Under the pieces are notes generated by a model. That model did no database searches. It had not been told where the DNA came from and saw only the letters and a program-made list of their open reading frames with translations. From contig NZ_BCWX01000010.1 of assembly GCF_001894805.1 (NCBI RefSeq), positions 1-64,000 of the forward strand: a stretch of DNA of 64,000 bases, written 5' to 3'. Within the stretch, counting starts at the first letter, position 1. The number at the start of each line of letters is the position of its first letter. Positions 43,413 to 51,436 of this stretch are shown here, in pieces. Position numbers and translations under genes: made by a program. Origin of the DNA: Rhodococcus globerulus NBRC 14531 (GTDB lineage: Bacteria > Actinomycetota > Actinomycetes > Mycobacteriales > Mycobacteriaceae).

Positions 43413-44315
43413 ATGATTAATCGTGGGATTCGGTTCGGTTCAGTTGCGGCCACCGTGGTGGGACTGGTTCTGACGTTGGCGGGTGCCGGCGCCGCACACG
43501 CGTCGGTTCCCGTGGACTCCGGAGAGAACGCAGGCATCAAGTACACCGCTCTCGGAGACTCCCGGGCGTCGGGACCACGCTTGGAACCGATGTACCCCGA
43601 CGGGTGCTCGCGGTCGTACGAGAACTTTGCGGGCAAGATATCGCGCGAACTCGGAACCTCGGAGTTCGCGGACGTGTCATGCAGTGCTGCTCGTAGCGAG
43701 AACATCATCTCCACACCCCAACTGATTCCGACGCAGTGGCCGGTCCAATTGGATGCAGTACACCCGGACACGAATCTGATCACCCTCTCGGTCGGGGGCA
43801 ACGACTCGAACACCCTGATCGTGGGGGCACTGTGTGCTGCTCCCGCACCGGGCGTCGATCGCGGATGTCGCAACGATCCGCTCACCGAGTCCCTTGCGCA
43901 GTCCGGCATCGATCAGGCTGCCGATTCGCTCGACAAGACTCTGGCTGCGCTGACGCAGCGGGCTCCGCAGGCGCGGATCTACATGGTCGGAGCAGGCGGG
44001 ATGATCGGTGCCAGGGCGTGCTGGCCCAATGTCCCGTTCTCGGACGGTGACGCGGCGTGGTTCATGAACTACTACGCGCGTTTCAACACACAATTTGCCG
44101 CGATCGCCGGCCGGTACGGCGTTCACGTCATCGACATCGCCACGGACGCGGTAGCGGGTGGACACGACGCCTGTGCTGCGCCGGAACAGCGGTGGTTCGA
44201 GGGCATGTTCTCGGAGTCGACGGCGCAGCGTTTGCATTTCACAGCGAGCGGAATGACCGAAGTTGCAGGCCGAATTGTGGCAGATCTGCGAGCGAACCCC
44301 ATCGGCGTGGCATAG
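43413..44315 (+). CDS. Secreted SGNH/GDSL-type hydrolase
   Basis: The 300-aa preprotein has a Sec signal peptide (about 1-30, cleavage after AHA). The mature enzyme has the SGNH blocks: nucleophile in LGDSRASGP (GDSR rather than GDSY/GDSL), LSVGGND, and a histidine in LHFTASGM. Several cysteines suggest disulfides. Substrate is probably an envelope ester or lipid. It sits 43 bases after the double-TerD gene and 9 bases before the next TerD fusion, so the Ter operon may include an extracytoplasmic activity. Confidence 0.85.
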   Translation: MINRGIRFGSVAATVVGLVLTLAGAGAAHASVPVDSGENAGIKYTALGDSRASGPRLEPMYPDGCSRSYENFAGKISRELGTSEFADVSCSAARSENIISTPQLIPTQWPVQLDAVHPDTNLITLSVGGNDSNTLIVGALCAAPAPGVDRGCRNDPLTESLAQSGIDQAADSLDKTLAALTQRAPQARIYMVGAGGMIGARACWPNVPFSDGDAAWFMNYYARFNTQFAAIAGRYGVHVIDIATDAVAGGHDACAAPEQRWFEGMFSESTAQRLHFTASGMTEVAGRIVADLRANPIGVA

Positions 44316-44324
44316 TTCTCGGCT

Positions 44325-45905
44325 GTGACTGTGGAGTTCGTTCCTGGACAGAATGCGCCGCTGCAAACATCCGTCGTGACGTTTCGTGCGTCCAGCCAGA
44401 CGCCGTTCGACGTGTCTGCGATGGTGACGGATGCGCGCCTGCAAGCCCTTTCGTCCGACGCTTTTGTCTTCTACAACCAGCCGTCGACGGCCGGCGTGCA
44501 GCTGACAGGCGACGTCGTCCGGGTCGATCTCGATCGTCTTCACCCCGATGCGGCAGCGGTGCTGTGCATCGTGAGCGTCGATCCGAGTGCCGCCACAGCC
44601 GGGGCCTTTCGGGTTGCCGGTTTGTCTGCGCGGCTGAGCGATGAATCCGGTTCGGTACTCGGCGAATTCGACATTCCCACCGCAGGTTCGGAGACCGCAG
44701 TCATCTGCTGGGAGCTGTACCGGCGAAACGGCGCGTGGAAGGTTCGAGCAGTCGGACAAGGCTATGCGGGCGGTTTGGCCGAACTCATCGGCGTTCACGG
44801 AGTCGAGGTAGACGACGCGCCGGCAAACGCGGGAAGCCCTACTGCGCCGGTGCGCGACGATCAGGTTGTGGAGCCCGTCGAAGAGGGCCGCGCACTCGAA
44901 CGTATGTGGATGATCTTCGAAGACGCATCGAGGTCGGCGGCGTCGCTGATATCGAGCAGCGAATACGCGATGACGAGGTTGGACGAGGAACTGTCGGTAG
45001 CGGTAGCTGACGCGAGCACCCGCAACTCGCCGGCCGGTATTGCCGCCCGTGAAGCTGCGCAGAAGCGTCACGACGAACTGGTGGCGACAGCCCGCGAGAG
45101 CCATACACGAGATTCCGCGCAATTGGCCCATGAGCTGACCGTCGTGGATTCGGTGATTCCGCGGGCGATGGCGTCCTGGGAATCACCGGTATGGGCGGCG
45201 GGTTCGGCGAGGGAATCTCTGACGTCGAGTGATGGTGTGCGACTTGGCATGTTGTCCGCACCTGACCGAAGTTCACTGAGTGTGCCCTACTGCATGCCGC
45301 TCCCACTGCCACGGCCGATCTGGGTGGACAGCACCTCCGGGGCAGCGGCGGTCGCTGTGGTCAGTGCGTTGACGCTGCGAATCATGGCTGCCGGGCCGAT
45401 GCCGTTGCTTGACGTCGTCGATCTGACCGGGTCGTACACGTTGCTGACGGATCGTTTGTCCGCGCAGTTGGCCGGGCCGGTAATTCGCACGCATCAGGAG
45501 ATTTCTGCGCGGTTGACGGAGTTGGCCCAAGCTGTGGATTTGGCGGGGCTGGCAAGAAACAGCGGCCAGGAGTTCGCGATGTCTCACGACGCCGGCCCGA
45601 GCACTCCACGACTACTGATACTCGGCGACTTCCCGCATGGGTATTCGGCGCAGGACGCCGAGGCGATCATGTTTCTCGCCGAGCACGGACCGATGATCGG
45701 ATTGTCGATACTGCTTGTCGGAGATGACGAGTCGAGTTCGACCGAGGAGAGCATCGTGGCCTTGGCACATGGGTGCCGCCACGTTCCGGCGGCAGGTGAG
45801 ATCGACGTCCACGATCCGTGGACGGGCTCGCACTGGGTCTTGGTCCCGGACACCCTCAATCCGGCCACGCAACCGCAACTCTTTGCCGCATTCGACAAAC
45901 TCTGA
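44325..45905 (+). CDS. TerD domain fused to a P-loop-less FtsK/HerA-like domain
   Basis: The 526-aa protein has a TerD-like N-terminus (residues 1-165, FVFYNQPSTAGVQL and WKVRAVGQGYAGGL) without the calcium motif. A helical segment (~185-275) and a C-terminal region (~310-526) follow. The latter resembles FtsK-like ATPases by LPLPRPIWVDS, an inter-strand DVVDLTGSY region, a Walker B-like LLILGDFPHGYS and ILLVGDDE. No Walker A glycine/lysine loop is visible, so it is probably an inactive homologue acting as a binding module. GTG 44325 starts the gene. Confidence 0.75.
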   Translation: MTVEFVPGQNAPLQTSVVTFRASSQTPFDVSAMVTDARLQALSSDAFVFYNQPSTAGVQLTGDVVRVDLDRLHPDAAAVLCIVSVDPSAATAGAFRVAGLSARLSDESGSVLGEFDIPTAGSETAVICWELYRRNGAWKVRAVGQGYAGGLAELIGVHGVEVDDAPANAGSPTAPVRDDQVVEPVEEGRALERMWMIFEDASRSAASLISSSEYAMTRLDEELSVAVADASTRNSPAGIAAREAAQKRHDELVATARESHTRDSAQLAHELTVVDSVIPRAMASWESPVWAAGSARESLTSSDGVRLGMLSAPDRSSLSVPYCMPLPLPRPIWVDSTSGAAAVAVVSALTLRIMAAGPMPLLDVVDLTGSYTLLTDRLSAQLAGPVIRTHQEISARLTELAQAVDLAGLARNSGQEFAMSHDAGPSTPRLLILGDFPHGYSAQDAEAIMFLAEHGPMIGLSILLVGDDESSSTEESIVALAHGCRHVPAAGEIDVHDPWTGSHWVLVPDTLNPATQPQLFAAFDKL

Positions 45906-45910
45906 CTCGA

Positions 45911-46213
45911 TCAGAGTTCGTCGAGCGTAATAATCCCGTCCTGCAATGCACGTGCAAGCAGGCTCATCTTCGTGGGGGCTCGCCGACCGACGGCCGCGTA
46001 TTTCCCTCGAATTCGCATCAGATGTGTGTTGATTGTCCCGATCGAGATGAGCAGTTGCGCGGACACGACGGTTTTACTGTCGGATTTGAGCCAGTGCCGG
46101 AGCACTTCGATTTCGCGGCTGGAGAGACCGGGATCGCGCGGCGGCGCAGCGGGTTGTTCGGGCGACCCGGTCACGGAAGTGCTCCTCGATCTTGACTGAT
46201 TGCAGGGCCGCAA
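45911..46213 (-). CDS. LuxR-type helix-turn-helix protein without a sensor domain
   Basis: The 100-aa protein is little more than a LuxR C-terminal domain (residues ~28-98: LSSREIEVLRHWL, then VSAQLLISIGTINTHLMRIR) after a Pro/Ser-rich start. It ends 6 bases from the convergent TerD-fusion gene and is divergent from terB, so it is a likely local regulator of the Ter genes. Start choice is uncertain. With no receiver or ligand domain it may need a partner. Confidence 0.8.
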   Translation of the reverse strand: MRPCNQSRSRSTSVTGSPEQPAAPPRDPGLSSREIEVLRHWLKSDSKTVVSAQLLISIGTINTHLMRIRGKYAAVGRRAPTKMSLLARALQDGIITLDEL

Positions 46214-46222
46214 GCATATAAG

Positions 46223-46238
46223 AACCTACCGGAAGGTT
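46223..46238. promoter_or_regulatory. Near-perfect 16-bp palindrome between the LuxR-type gene and terB
   Basis: AACCTACCGGAAGGTT is palindromic except for one base pair. It lies just upstream of the LuxR-type start and ~96 bases before the terB ATG, a reasonable operator position for a dimeric HTH protein. Confidence 0.5.
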
Positions 46239-46333
46239 TTAATTGTAGGGGTGGATGGCAAAATTCGGGGCTCCCAGGCAAAGTGGTTGGTACGACTACG
46301 CGCGGTGCGTGGCGGCTCTACCCGAGGAGACTC

Positions 46334-46789
46334 ATGGCATTCTGGGATCAGCTGAAGGCTAAGGCTCAGGAAATGAACAGCCAGCTCAAGACCAAGACGA
46401 GCCAGTTCCAGAACAAGGAGTTCAAGAACGCAAGTATGGCGATGTGCGCGTTGATCGCGGCCGCAGACGGCTCGATCGACCCGGCAGAGCGTCAGAAGAC
46501 GTCGGCATTGATCATGAGCAACGAGTCGCTGGCGGTCTTCCCGCCGGCAGAGCTGAGTCAGCAGTTCGATTGGTACTGCAGCAAGCTGACGTCGGACTTC
46601 GAGTTCGGAAAGCTAGAGGCAACCGCGGCAATTTCCAAGCTCAAGTCCAAGCAGGATCAGGCTCGCGCGGTCATTCAGATCGGCATCATCATCGGCGGCG
46701 CCGACGGCAACTTCGATCAGCATGAGCGCGCAGTAGTGCGGGACATGTGTTTTGCGGTCGGAATTGCTCCCTCGGAATTCGATCTCTGA
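46334..46789 (+). CDS. terB: TerB-family tellurite resistance protein
   Basis: The 151-aa protein has an N-terminal helical stretch rich in Lys/Gln and then the TerB fold with two acidic motifs, AAADGSIDPAER (about residues 42-53) and GGADGNFDQHER (about 125-136), which bind metal in characterised members. ATG 46334 follows GAGGAGA. It is proposed to link TerC membrane proteins to cytosolic Ter components. It ends before a strong terminator and closes the Ter region. Confidence 0.9.
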   Translation: MAFWDQLKAKAQEMNSQLKTKTSQFQNKEFKNASMAMCALIAAADGSIDPAERQKTSALIMSNESLAVFPPAELSQQFDWYCSKLTSDFEFGKLEATAAISKLKSKQDQARAVIQIGIIIGGADGNFDQHERAVVRDMCFAVGIAPSEFDL

Positions 46790-46803
46790 TAGTTCTCTTG
46801 CAG

Positions 46804-46840
46804 AAAGCGGGTGCGGTGCCACTGGCACCGCACCCGCTTT
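46804..46840. terminator. Bidirectional intrinsic terminator
   Basis: A perfect 17-bp stem (46804-46820 with 46824-46840) with a 3-base ACT loop and flanking A and T runs lies between convergent terB and uraD. Confidence 0.9.
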
Positions 46841-46847
46841 TGTCTCG

Positions 46848-47369
46848 TCAGTACTCCGGGTAACCGTCCTCGGGGCCGAGCATGCGCTCGATCCGGGTAC
46901 ATGTGATCTTTGCCAACTCGTCGACGCAGATCTTGCGTTCCACGGATGCCGGATTAGTCAGGCGGACGCGGATGTTCTCGAGGAGATCCTGGGCATCGTG
47001 CCCGTGTGAGCACCAGATGTATCGGAACCCGAAGGTCGACTCGTATTCCTCACCGGCTCGGCGGATGGTGGCCATCAGTGACTCGTCGGAATCCCAGATC
47101 GCGCATTGTTCGAGGTGGGATGGCGCACTTTGGGCGCGGACGCCGACGGGCGGATGGCAGTGCAGGGCATTTTCGACATCTGCGTCGGACAGGTTGAGCA
47201 GTGCGTTCTCCGCTCGGGCCAGGATCTCCGCGTAACTGGCAAACGGGCGACCGTCGCTGACCCATCCAGCCCACGTCATCGAGCAACAGCATTCGTACAG
47301 CGCATGGATTGCCTTCGGGCGGGGCAGTTCGTTGAAGCGTTCCAACCCGATCGACTGATGTAGCAGCAT
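46848..47369 (-). CDS. uraD: OHCU decarboxylase (uric acid degradation)
   Basis: The 173-aa helical protein matches 2-oxo-4-hydroxy-4-carboxy-5-ureidoimidazoline decarboxylase: FNELPRPKAIHALYECC, catalytic His in the CHPPVG region, FGFRYIWCSHGHDAQDLL with the conserved Phe and Glu neighbours, and NDP-like loops. It performs the last step of uricase-dependent conversion of urate to (S)-allantoin. ATG 47369 is chosen because GGGAGG precedes it; a frame to 47441 lacks such a site. The other urate genes are not in this window, so it is isolated here. Confidence 0.87.
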   Translation of the reverse strand: MLLHQSIGLERFNELPRPKAIHALYECCCSMTWAGWVSDGRPFASYAEILARAENALLNLSDADVENALHCHPPVGVRAQSAPSHLEQCAIWDSDESLMATIRRAGEEYESTFGFRYIWCSHGHDAQDLLENIRVRLTNPASVERKICVDELAKITCTRIERMLGPEDGYPEY

Positions 47370-47519
47370 GTGCCCTCCCGGTCGGTTCCTGAGGCAGTGT
47401 TGGGCGTCCTGCCACGGGTTTGCCAGATGTGCGATCACCATCGATGATCCGACGTTTACCTGCGAATGGGAAGGTTTGCCAGCTCGAATTTTCAGGTTCT
47501 TAACACGTGGGAAATCCGT

Positions 47520-49475
47520 TCAACCGACGTGAACATGGGGCCGGCGGGAGCGTCGACGTTCGGCGCGGCGCAGCACTTCGCGGGTTACCGGAGCGGTTTC
47601 GCCTTCGCCGATGAACAGGAAACGAAGCAGGTTGGTCAGAGGATTTCCCTCGGACCATTCGAAGTAGACATCCGGGATCACGCCAGTGAGATCGCGAGCC
47701 TTCAGGAGAACGGCTGCGATGGTGTTCGGCACTGCCGGACTGTCCACTCGCAGGACTCGGTGTCTGCCGCGGCGTCGGCCGTGGACAACAAGATCAGTGC
47801 TGAAATCGGAGGAGTCGGTGACATTGACTTCCATGAAGATGATCGATTCACCTCTGGGGATGTTGCTGTGCACTCGTTGCTGGAGTTCCTTGACTCGGTA
47901 CTCCTTTTCGCTGAGGTGGGCGGCGTCGTGCGCGACAATTGCGAGATAGCCCCGGTGCGTGGCTTCGTTGATGAATTGCACAGCGGTGTCGTCGAATTCG
48001 ACGGATTTAGCGCGCAGCTCGAACGCGCGCGTCACCCTCGACAGGAGGGATACGACCATGATCGCAGCGATGAAGAACGATGCAACTTTCACCCCGTCCG
48101 GTCGTTCGATGATATTGGCGATGGTTGTGTAGACAAAGAGAGCTGCAACAAAACTGAAGGCTACGAACAGTTTTCGATTTCCACGTCTGCGCACGGACAG
48201 GGTGACTGCCACCGCCGCGGAGGAGATGAGAACCAACACGCCGGTTGCGTACGCGGAACTCTGGGCGTCGACGCTTGCATCGAAGTAGAACGTCACGGTG
48301 ATCGCGATGACGCTGAACACGAGCACGAGTGGGCGGACCGCGCGAGCCCACGACGGGGCCATTCCGTACCGGGGGAGATATCGGGGAACAAGATTGAGGA
48401 GACCGGCCATCGCGGAAGCGCCGGCAAACCACAGGATGAGGATCGTGCTGAGGTCGTAGACGGTGCCGAATATCTGCCCGAGATAGTCGTGAGCAAGAAA
48501 CGCCAAGGCACGCCCATTTGCAGCGCCACCCGGCTGAAACTCGTTCTCCGGGATGAGAATTGTTGTCACCAGGCTCGACGTCAGCAAGAACCCACTCATG
48601 ATCAAGGCGGCCGCGGTGAGTAGATGTTTAGTGCCGCGGATACGGCCCTCCGGTTGCGCTTCGGTGTCGCGTGGCCCGCCTTCGATCTGCGGCATCACGG
48701 CAACACCGGTCTCGAAACCCGAAAGGCCCAGAGCAAGTTTCGGGAATACGATCAGAGCGATCAGGATCATCATCGCGGGATTGCCGTGTTCCGTCGACAT
48801 GGCTCGGGTCCAATCGGTGACCAATGCGGGAGCGCTCACGATGTGCCACAGGCTCACGCCGATCACCACGAGATTCAGCGTCAGGTACACCGCGACGAGT
48901 CCAACCGCGATGCCGATGGCCTCGGTGAAACCGCGAAGGAACACCGCTGACAGCAGTGCCAGGAGAACCAGCGTGATGACAACGGTCTGTCCGGAGAGAA
49001 ATGTTGGCGCAAAAGGATTTTCGACGAGGTGGGCGGTTGCATCCGCAGCCGAGAGCGTCATCGTGATCATGAAGTCCGTTGCGGCAAATCCCAGTAACGC
49101 CAAGACGAATATCTTGCCGCGCCACTTCGGAAGCAGTCGTTCGAGCATTGCAATCGAACCTTCGCCGTGCGGACTCTCCCGCGCCACGCGTCGGTAGACG
49201 GGTAGTGCGCCGAACAGGGTGAGAAGGATGAGCACAACCGTGGCCAACGGGGCCAAGGTGCCGGCTGCGAGGGCGGCGATCCCAGGTTGGTAGCCGAGCG
49301 TCGAGAAGTAATCGACCCCGGTCAGGCACATGACTTTCCACCACGGGTGGCGATGTTCCTGCTTTGACGTGATGCGGTGTGGACCCAGGTGTCCGCCGGG
49401 TTCTTCGGTGATGTCTGCGAGCAGCCACGACCTCAGCCGACGTCTAGGAGTGCTCGGTTCGGCGGTCGTCGCCAT
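47520..49475 (-). CDS. APC-family permease with cytosolic C-terminal domain
   Basis: The 651-aa protein has 12 predicted membrane segments over residues ~45-490 (opening [20 protein letters not shown]) and a ~150-residue hydrophilic C-terminus. It resembles the large APC amino-acid/potassium-type permeases of actinobacteria (KUP-like in length). Substrate is not evident. A 15-bp direct repeat lies 45-75 bases upstream of its ATG and may be regulatory. Confidence 0.82.
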   Translation of the reverse strand: MATTAEPSTPRRRLRSWLLADITEEPGGHLGPHRITSKQEHRHPWWKVMCLTGVDYFSTLGYQPGIAALAAGTLAPLATVVLILLTLFGALPVYRRVARESPHGEGSIAMLERLLPKWRGKIFVLALLGFAATDFMITMTLSAADATAHLVENPFAPTFLSGQTVVITLVLLALLSAVFLRGFTEAIGIAVGLVAVYLTLNLVVIGVSLWHIVSAPALVTDWTRAMSTEHGNPAMMILIALIVFPKLALGLSGFETGVAVMPQIEGGPRDTEAQPEGRIRGTKHLLTAAALIMSGFLLTSSLVTTILIPENEFQPGGAANGRALAFLAHDYLGQIFGTVYDLSTILILWFAGASAMAGLLNLVPRYLPRYGMAPSWARAVRPLVLVFSVIAITVTFYFDASVDAQSSAYATGVLVLISSAAVAVTLSVRRRGNRKLFVAFSFVAALFVYTTIANIIERPDGVKVASFFIAAIMVVSLLSRVTRAFELRAKSVEFDDTAVQFINEATHRGYLAIVAHDAAHLSEKEYRVKELQQRVHSNIPRGESIIFMEVNVTDSSDFSTDLVVHGRRRGRHRVLRVDSPAVPNTIAAVLLKARDLTGVIPDVYFEWSEGNPLTNLLRFLFIGEGETAPVTREVLRRAERRRSRRPHVHVG

Positions 49476-49519
49476 AGTGATCGCTCCTCGTGCGCAGGCT
49501 CGATCAACCGGGTACCCGT

Positions 49520-49550
49520 TTTCCGGTTCTCAGCATTTCCGGTTCTCAGC
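49520..49550. repeat. 15-bp direct repeat upstream of the permease
   Basis: TTTCCGGTTCTCAGC occurs at 49520-49534 and again at 49536-49550, separated by one base (16-bp period). It is a candidate regulatory site or a small duplication. Confidence 0.8.
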
Positions 49551-49673
49551 GGATTCGCAGGAATCTCGAGCTGAATTCTTCGGGAAGCGGGTCTACATTG
49601 AAGTAGTCGAACTTCGCCGCAGGCTTGACTTTTGGAACCTGCGACGAGAATGCGGAGTCGAGAGGATCGCGTA

Positions 49674-49880
49674 ATGGCTACTACTGTGGAGACCAGGAAT
49701 CCGAGAAGTTCGAGCGTGCGGACCGTCCCGCTGGCTCAGTACATCGAAGAGCACCCGACGGTGCGGGTTTTTCCTCCGACGAGCGAACGCGCCGCGCGGA
49801 TCGCGATGCAGACGATGTGGGCGCTGATTGCAGTGTCGCTTGTGATCTTGGTGCTGGATGAGGCCGGGCTCTTCGGCTGA
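49674..49880 (+). CDS. Small single-pass membrane protein
   Basis: The 68-aa protein has a polar N-terminus (VPLAQYIEEHPTVRVFPPTS) and one C-terminal membrane helix (TMWALIAVSLVILVLDEAG). ATG 49674 follows GAGAGG at about 49662. It lies 26 bases before the crotonase gene on the same strand. No family is recognised, but hydrophobicity and position support a genuine small gene. Confidence 0.6.
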   Translation: MATTVETRNPRSSSVRTVPLAQYIEEHPTVRVFPPTSERAARIAMQTMWALIAVSLVILVLDEAGLFG

Positions 49881-49906
49881 TCGCAACTCGAGGTTACTCT
49901 TGAGTA

Positions 49907-50737
49907 ATGAGCGAACAGAAGAGCTGGAATGCGTTCACCGTAGAGCGCGAAGACCACATTGCCCAGGTCACGTTGATCGGCCCTGGCAAGGGCAACGCGA
50001 TGGGTCCGGATTTCTGGAGTGAACTTCCCGAGATCTTTTCGGACCTCGACGCCGATCCCGATGTGCGCGCTGTCGTCATCGCCGGTTCCGGCAAGCACTT
50101 CTCGTTCGGTCTTGATCTGCCGGCGATGAGCGGTGAATTCGGTGCTGTCCTCGCGGACAAGGCTCAGGCCGGTCCGCGAACCAAGTTCCACGACATGATC
50201 AAGCGCATGCAGTCCGGCATCAATGCAGTCGCGGATTGCCGCAAGCCGGTGATTGCCGCAGTTCAGGGTTGGTGCATCGGCGGCGGCGTCGACCTCATCA
50301 CGGCAGCAGACATTCGCTACGCAAGCGCCGACGCCAAGTTCAGCATCCGTGAGGTCAAGGTCGCCATCGTTGCGGACATGGGCAGCCTCGCCCGTCTGCC
50401 CGCGATCATCGGCGACGGACACCTGCGCGAACTCGCGTTGACCGGAAAGGACATCAACGCTGCGCGCGCCGAGAAGATCGGCCTCGTCAACGACGTGTTC
50501 GACGACGCAGACGCCGTGCTTGCCGCAGCCCGCGCAACTGCCCAGGAAATTGCGCTCAACCCGCCGCTCGTCGTCCACGGCATCAAGGACGTGCTCGATC
50601 ACTCGCGCAGCGCGAGCGTCGACGACAGCCTGCGCTACGTCGCAGCCTGGAACGCGGCGTTCCTGCCGTCGCAGGACCTGACGGAAGCCATCACCTCGGT
50701 CTTCCAGAAGCGCCCGCCGGTCTTCACGGGGGAGTAG
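49907..50737 (+). CDS. Crotonase-family protein, delta3,5-delta2,4-dienoyl-CoA isomerase-like
   Basis: The 276-aa protein has the crotonase oxyanion motifs (HFSFGLDL and CIGGGVDLITAADIRY). It also has the acidic positions of mammalian ECH1 dienoyl-CoA isomerase (IREVKV and VADMGSLARLP) rather than the two glutamates of enoyl-CoA hydratase. It therefore probably shifts double bonds in dienoyl-CoAs from odd-position unsaturated fatty acids. The stop codon lies inside a 15-bp tandem repeat that creates further in-frame stops. Confidence 0.85.
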   Translation: MSEQKSWNAFTVEREDHIAQVTLIGPGKGNAMGPDFWSELPEIFSDLDADPDVRAVVIAGSGKHFSFGLDLPAMSGEFGAVLADKAQAGPRTKFHDMIKRMQSGINAVADCRKPVIAAVQGWCIGGGVDLITAADIRYASADAKFSIREVKVAIVADMGSLARLPAIIGDGHLRELALTGKDINAARAEKIGLVNDVFDDADAVLAAARATAQEIALNPPLVVHGIKDVLDHSRSASVDDSLRYVAAWNAAFLPSQDLTEAITSVFQKRPPVFTGE

Positions 50738-50788
50738 ACAAACGGGGAGTAGGCAAACGGGGAGTAGGCAAACGGGGAGTAGGCAAAC
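50729..50788 (+). repeat. Four tandem 15-bp repeats carrying in-frame stop codons
   Basis: GGGGAGTAGRCAAAC is repeated four times (50729-50743, 50744-50758, 50759-50773, 50774-50788). The first copy contains the natural Gly-Glu-stop end of the crotonase gene, and each later copy repeats TAG in the same frame. Confidence 0.95.
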
Positions 50789-50789
50789 G

Positions 50790-50827
50790 AAAATCCCCGC
50801 GCACCGGAAGGTGAGCGGGGATTTTTT
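50790..50827. terminator. Intrinsic terminator between crotonase and ppa
   Basis: AAAATCCCCGC pairs with GCGGGGATTTT around a 14-base loop, followed by a run of T. It can serve both convergent genes. Confidence 0.88.
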
Positions 50828-50840
50828 GTGCGCAGATCTT

Positions 50841-51332
50841 TCAGTGACCGCCGTTGGCAGCGAGACGCTTGATCGAAGCCTCGACCTCGGCCTCTGCCTC
50901 GGCGCGGCCGACCCAGTTTGCAGCCTCGACGTGCTTGTTCGGCTCCAAGTCCTTGTAGTGGACGAAGAAGTGCTTGATCGCGTCAAGCTCGAACTGCGAA
51001 ATGTCGCTGAGGTCCTGGATGTGATCCCAACGCGGATCACCTGCAGGAACGCACAGGACCTTGTCGTCTCCGCCGGCTTCGTCGACCATTTTGAACATGG
51101 CAACGGGACGAGCTTCGACGATTACGCCGGGGTACACCGACTCGGGCAGCAGAACCATGGCGTCCAGAGGATCGCCGTCCTCGCCGAGGGTGTTCTCGAT
51201 GTATCCGTAGTCAGCCGGGTAGCCGAAGGCGGTGTAGAGGTAACGGTCCAGCTTGACGCGGCCGGTCACGTGGTCGACCTCGTACTTGTTGCGCTGACCC
51301 TTGGGGATCTCGATGGTGACGTCGAACTCCAC
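50841..51332 (-). CDS. ppa: Inorganic pyrophosphatase
   Basis: The 163-aa family I soluble enzyme begins [20 protein letters not shown] and has the metal-binding [17 protein letters not shown] and the acidic GDPRWDHI region. It hydrolyses pyrophosphate to phosphate in the cytosol. Length and motifs are standard for actinobacteria. It is convergent with the crotonase gene and divergent from dacB. Confidence 0.96.
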   Translation of the reverse strand: MEFDVTIEIPKGQRNKYEVDHVTGRVKLDRYLYTAFGYPADYGYIENTLGEDGDPLDAMVLLPESVYPGVIVEARPVAMFKMVDEAGGDDKVLCVPAGDPRWDHIQDLSDISQFELDAIKHFFVHYKDLEPNKHVEAANWVGRAEAEAEVEASIKRLAANGGH

Positions 51333-51436
51333 GCCGATTCCTCGCTGTCGTGTCGGTAATGATTCGTCCGGAAGGATATCGGGTCAAGGATAAGGTTGGC
51401 TGACCACCCAGCAGGGCGAGCACAGACGGAGGGGCG

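Noticed and set aside
42104..43909. 601-codon open frame antisense to the double-TerD and SGNH genes
   Set aside because: Composition is dominated by Arg/His/Val repeats mirroring the coding repeats on the plus strand; no start signal or domain.
34250..46789. Ter region considered as a recently acquired mobile island
   Set aside because: No integrase, transposase, tRNA or flanking repeats, and base composition and start-codon habits match the neighbours. Lineage-specific presence can only be judged by comparison with other genomes.
50729..50788. Repeats considered as a CRISPR array
   Set aside because: Units are contiguous 15-bp copies with no spacers and lie at a gene end beside a terminator; no cas genes are present.
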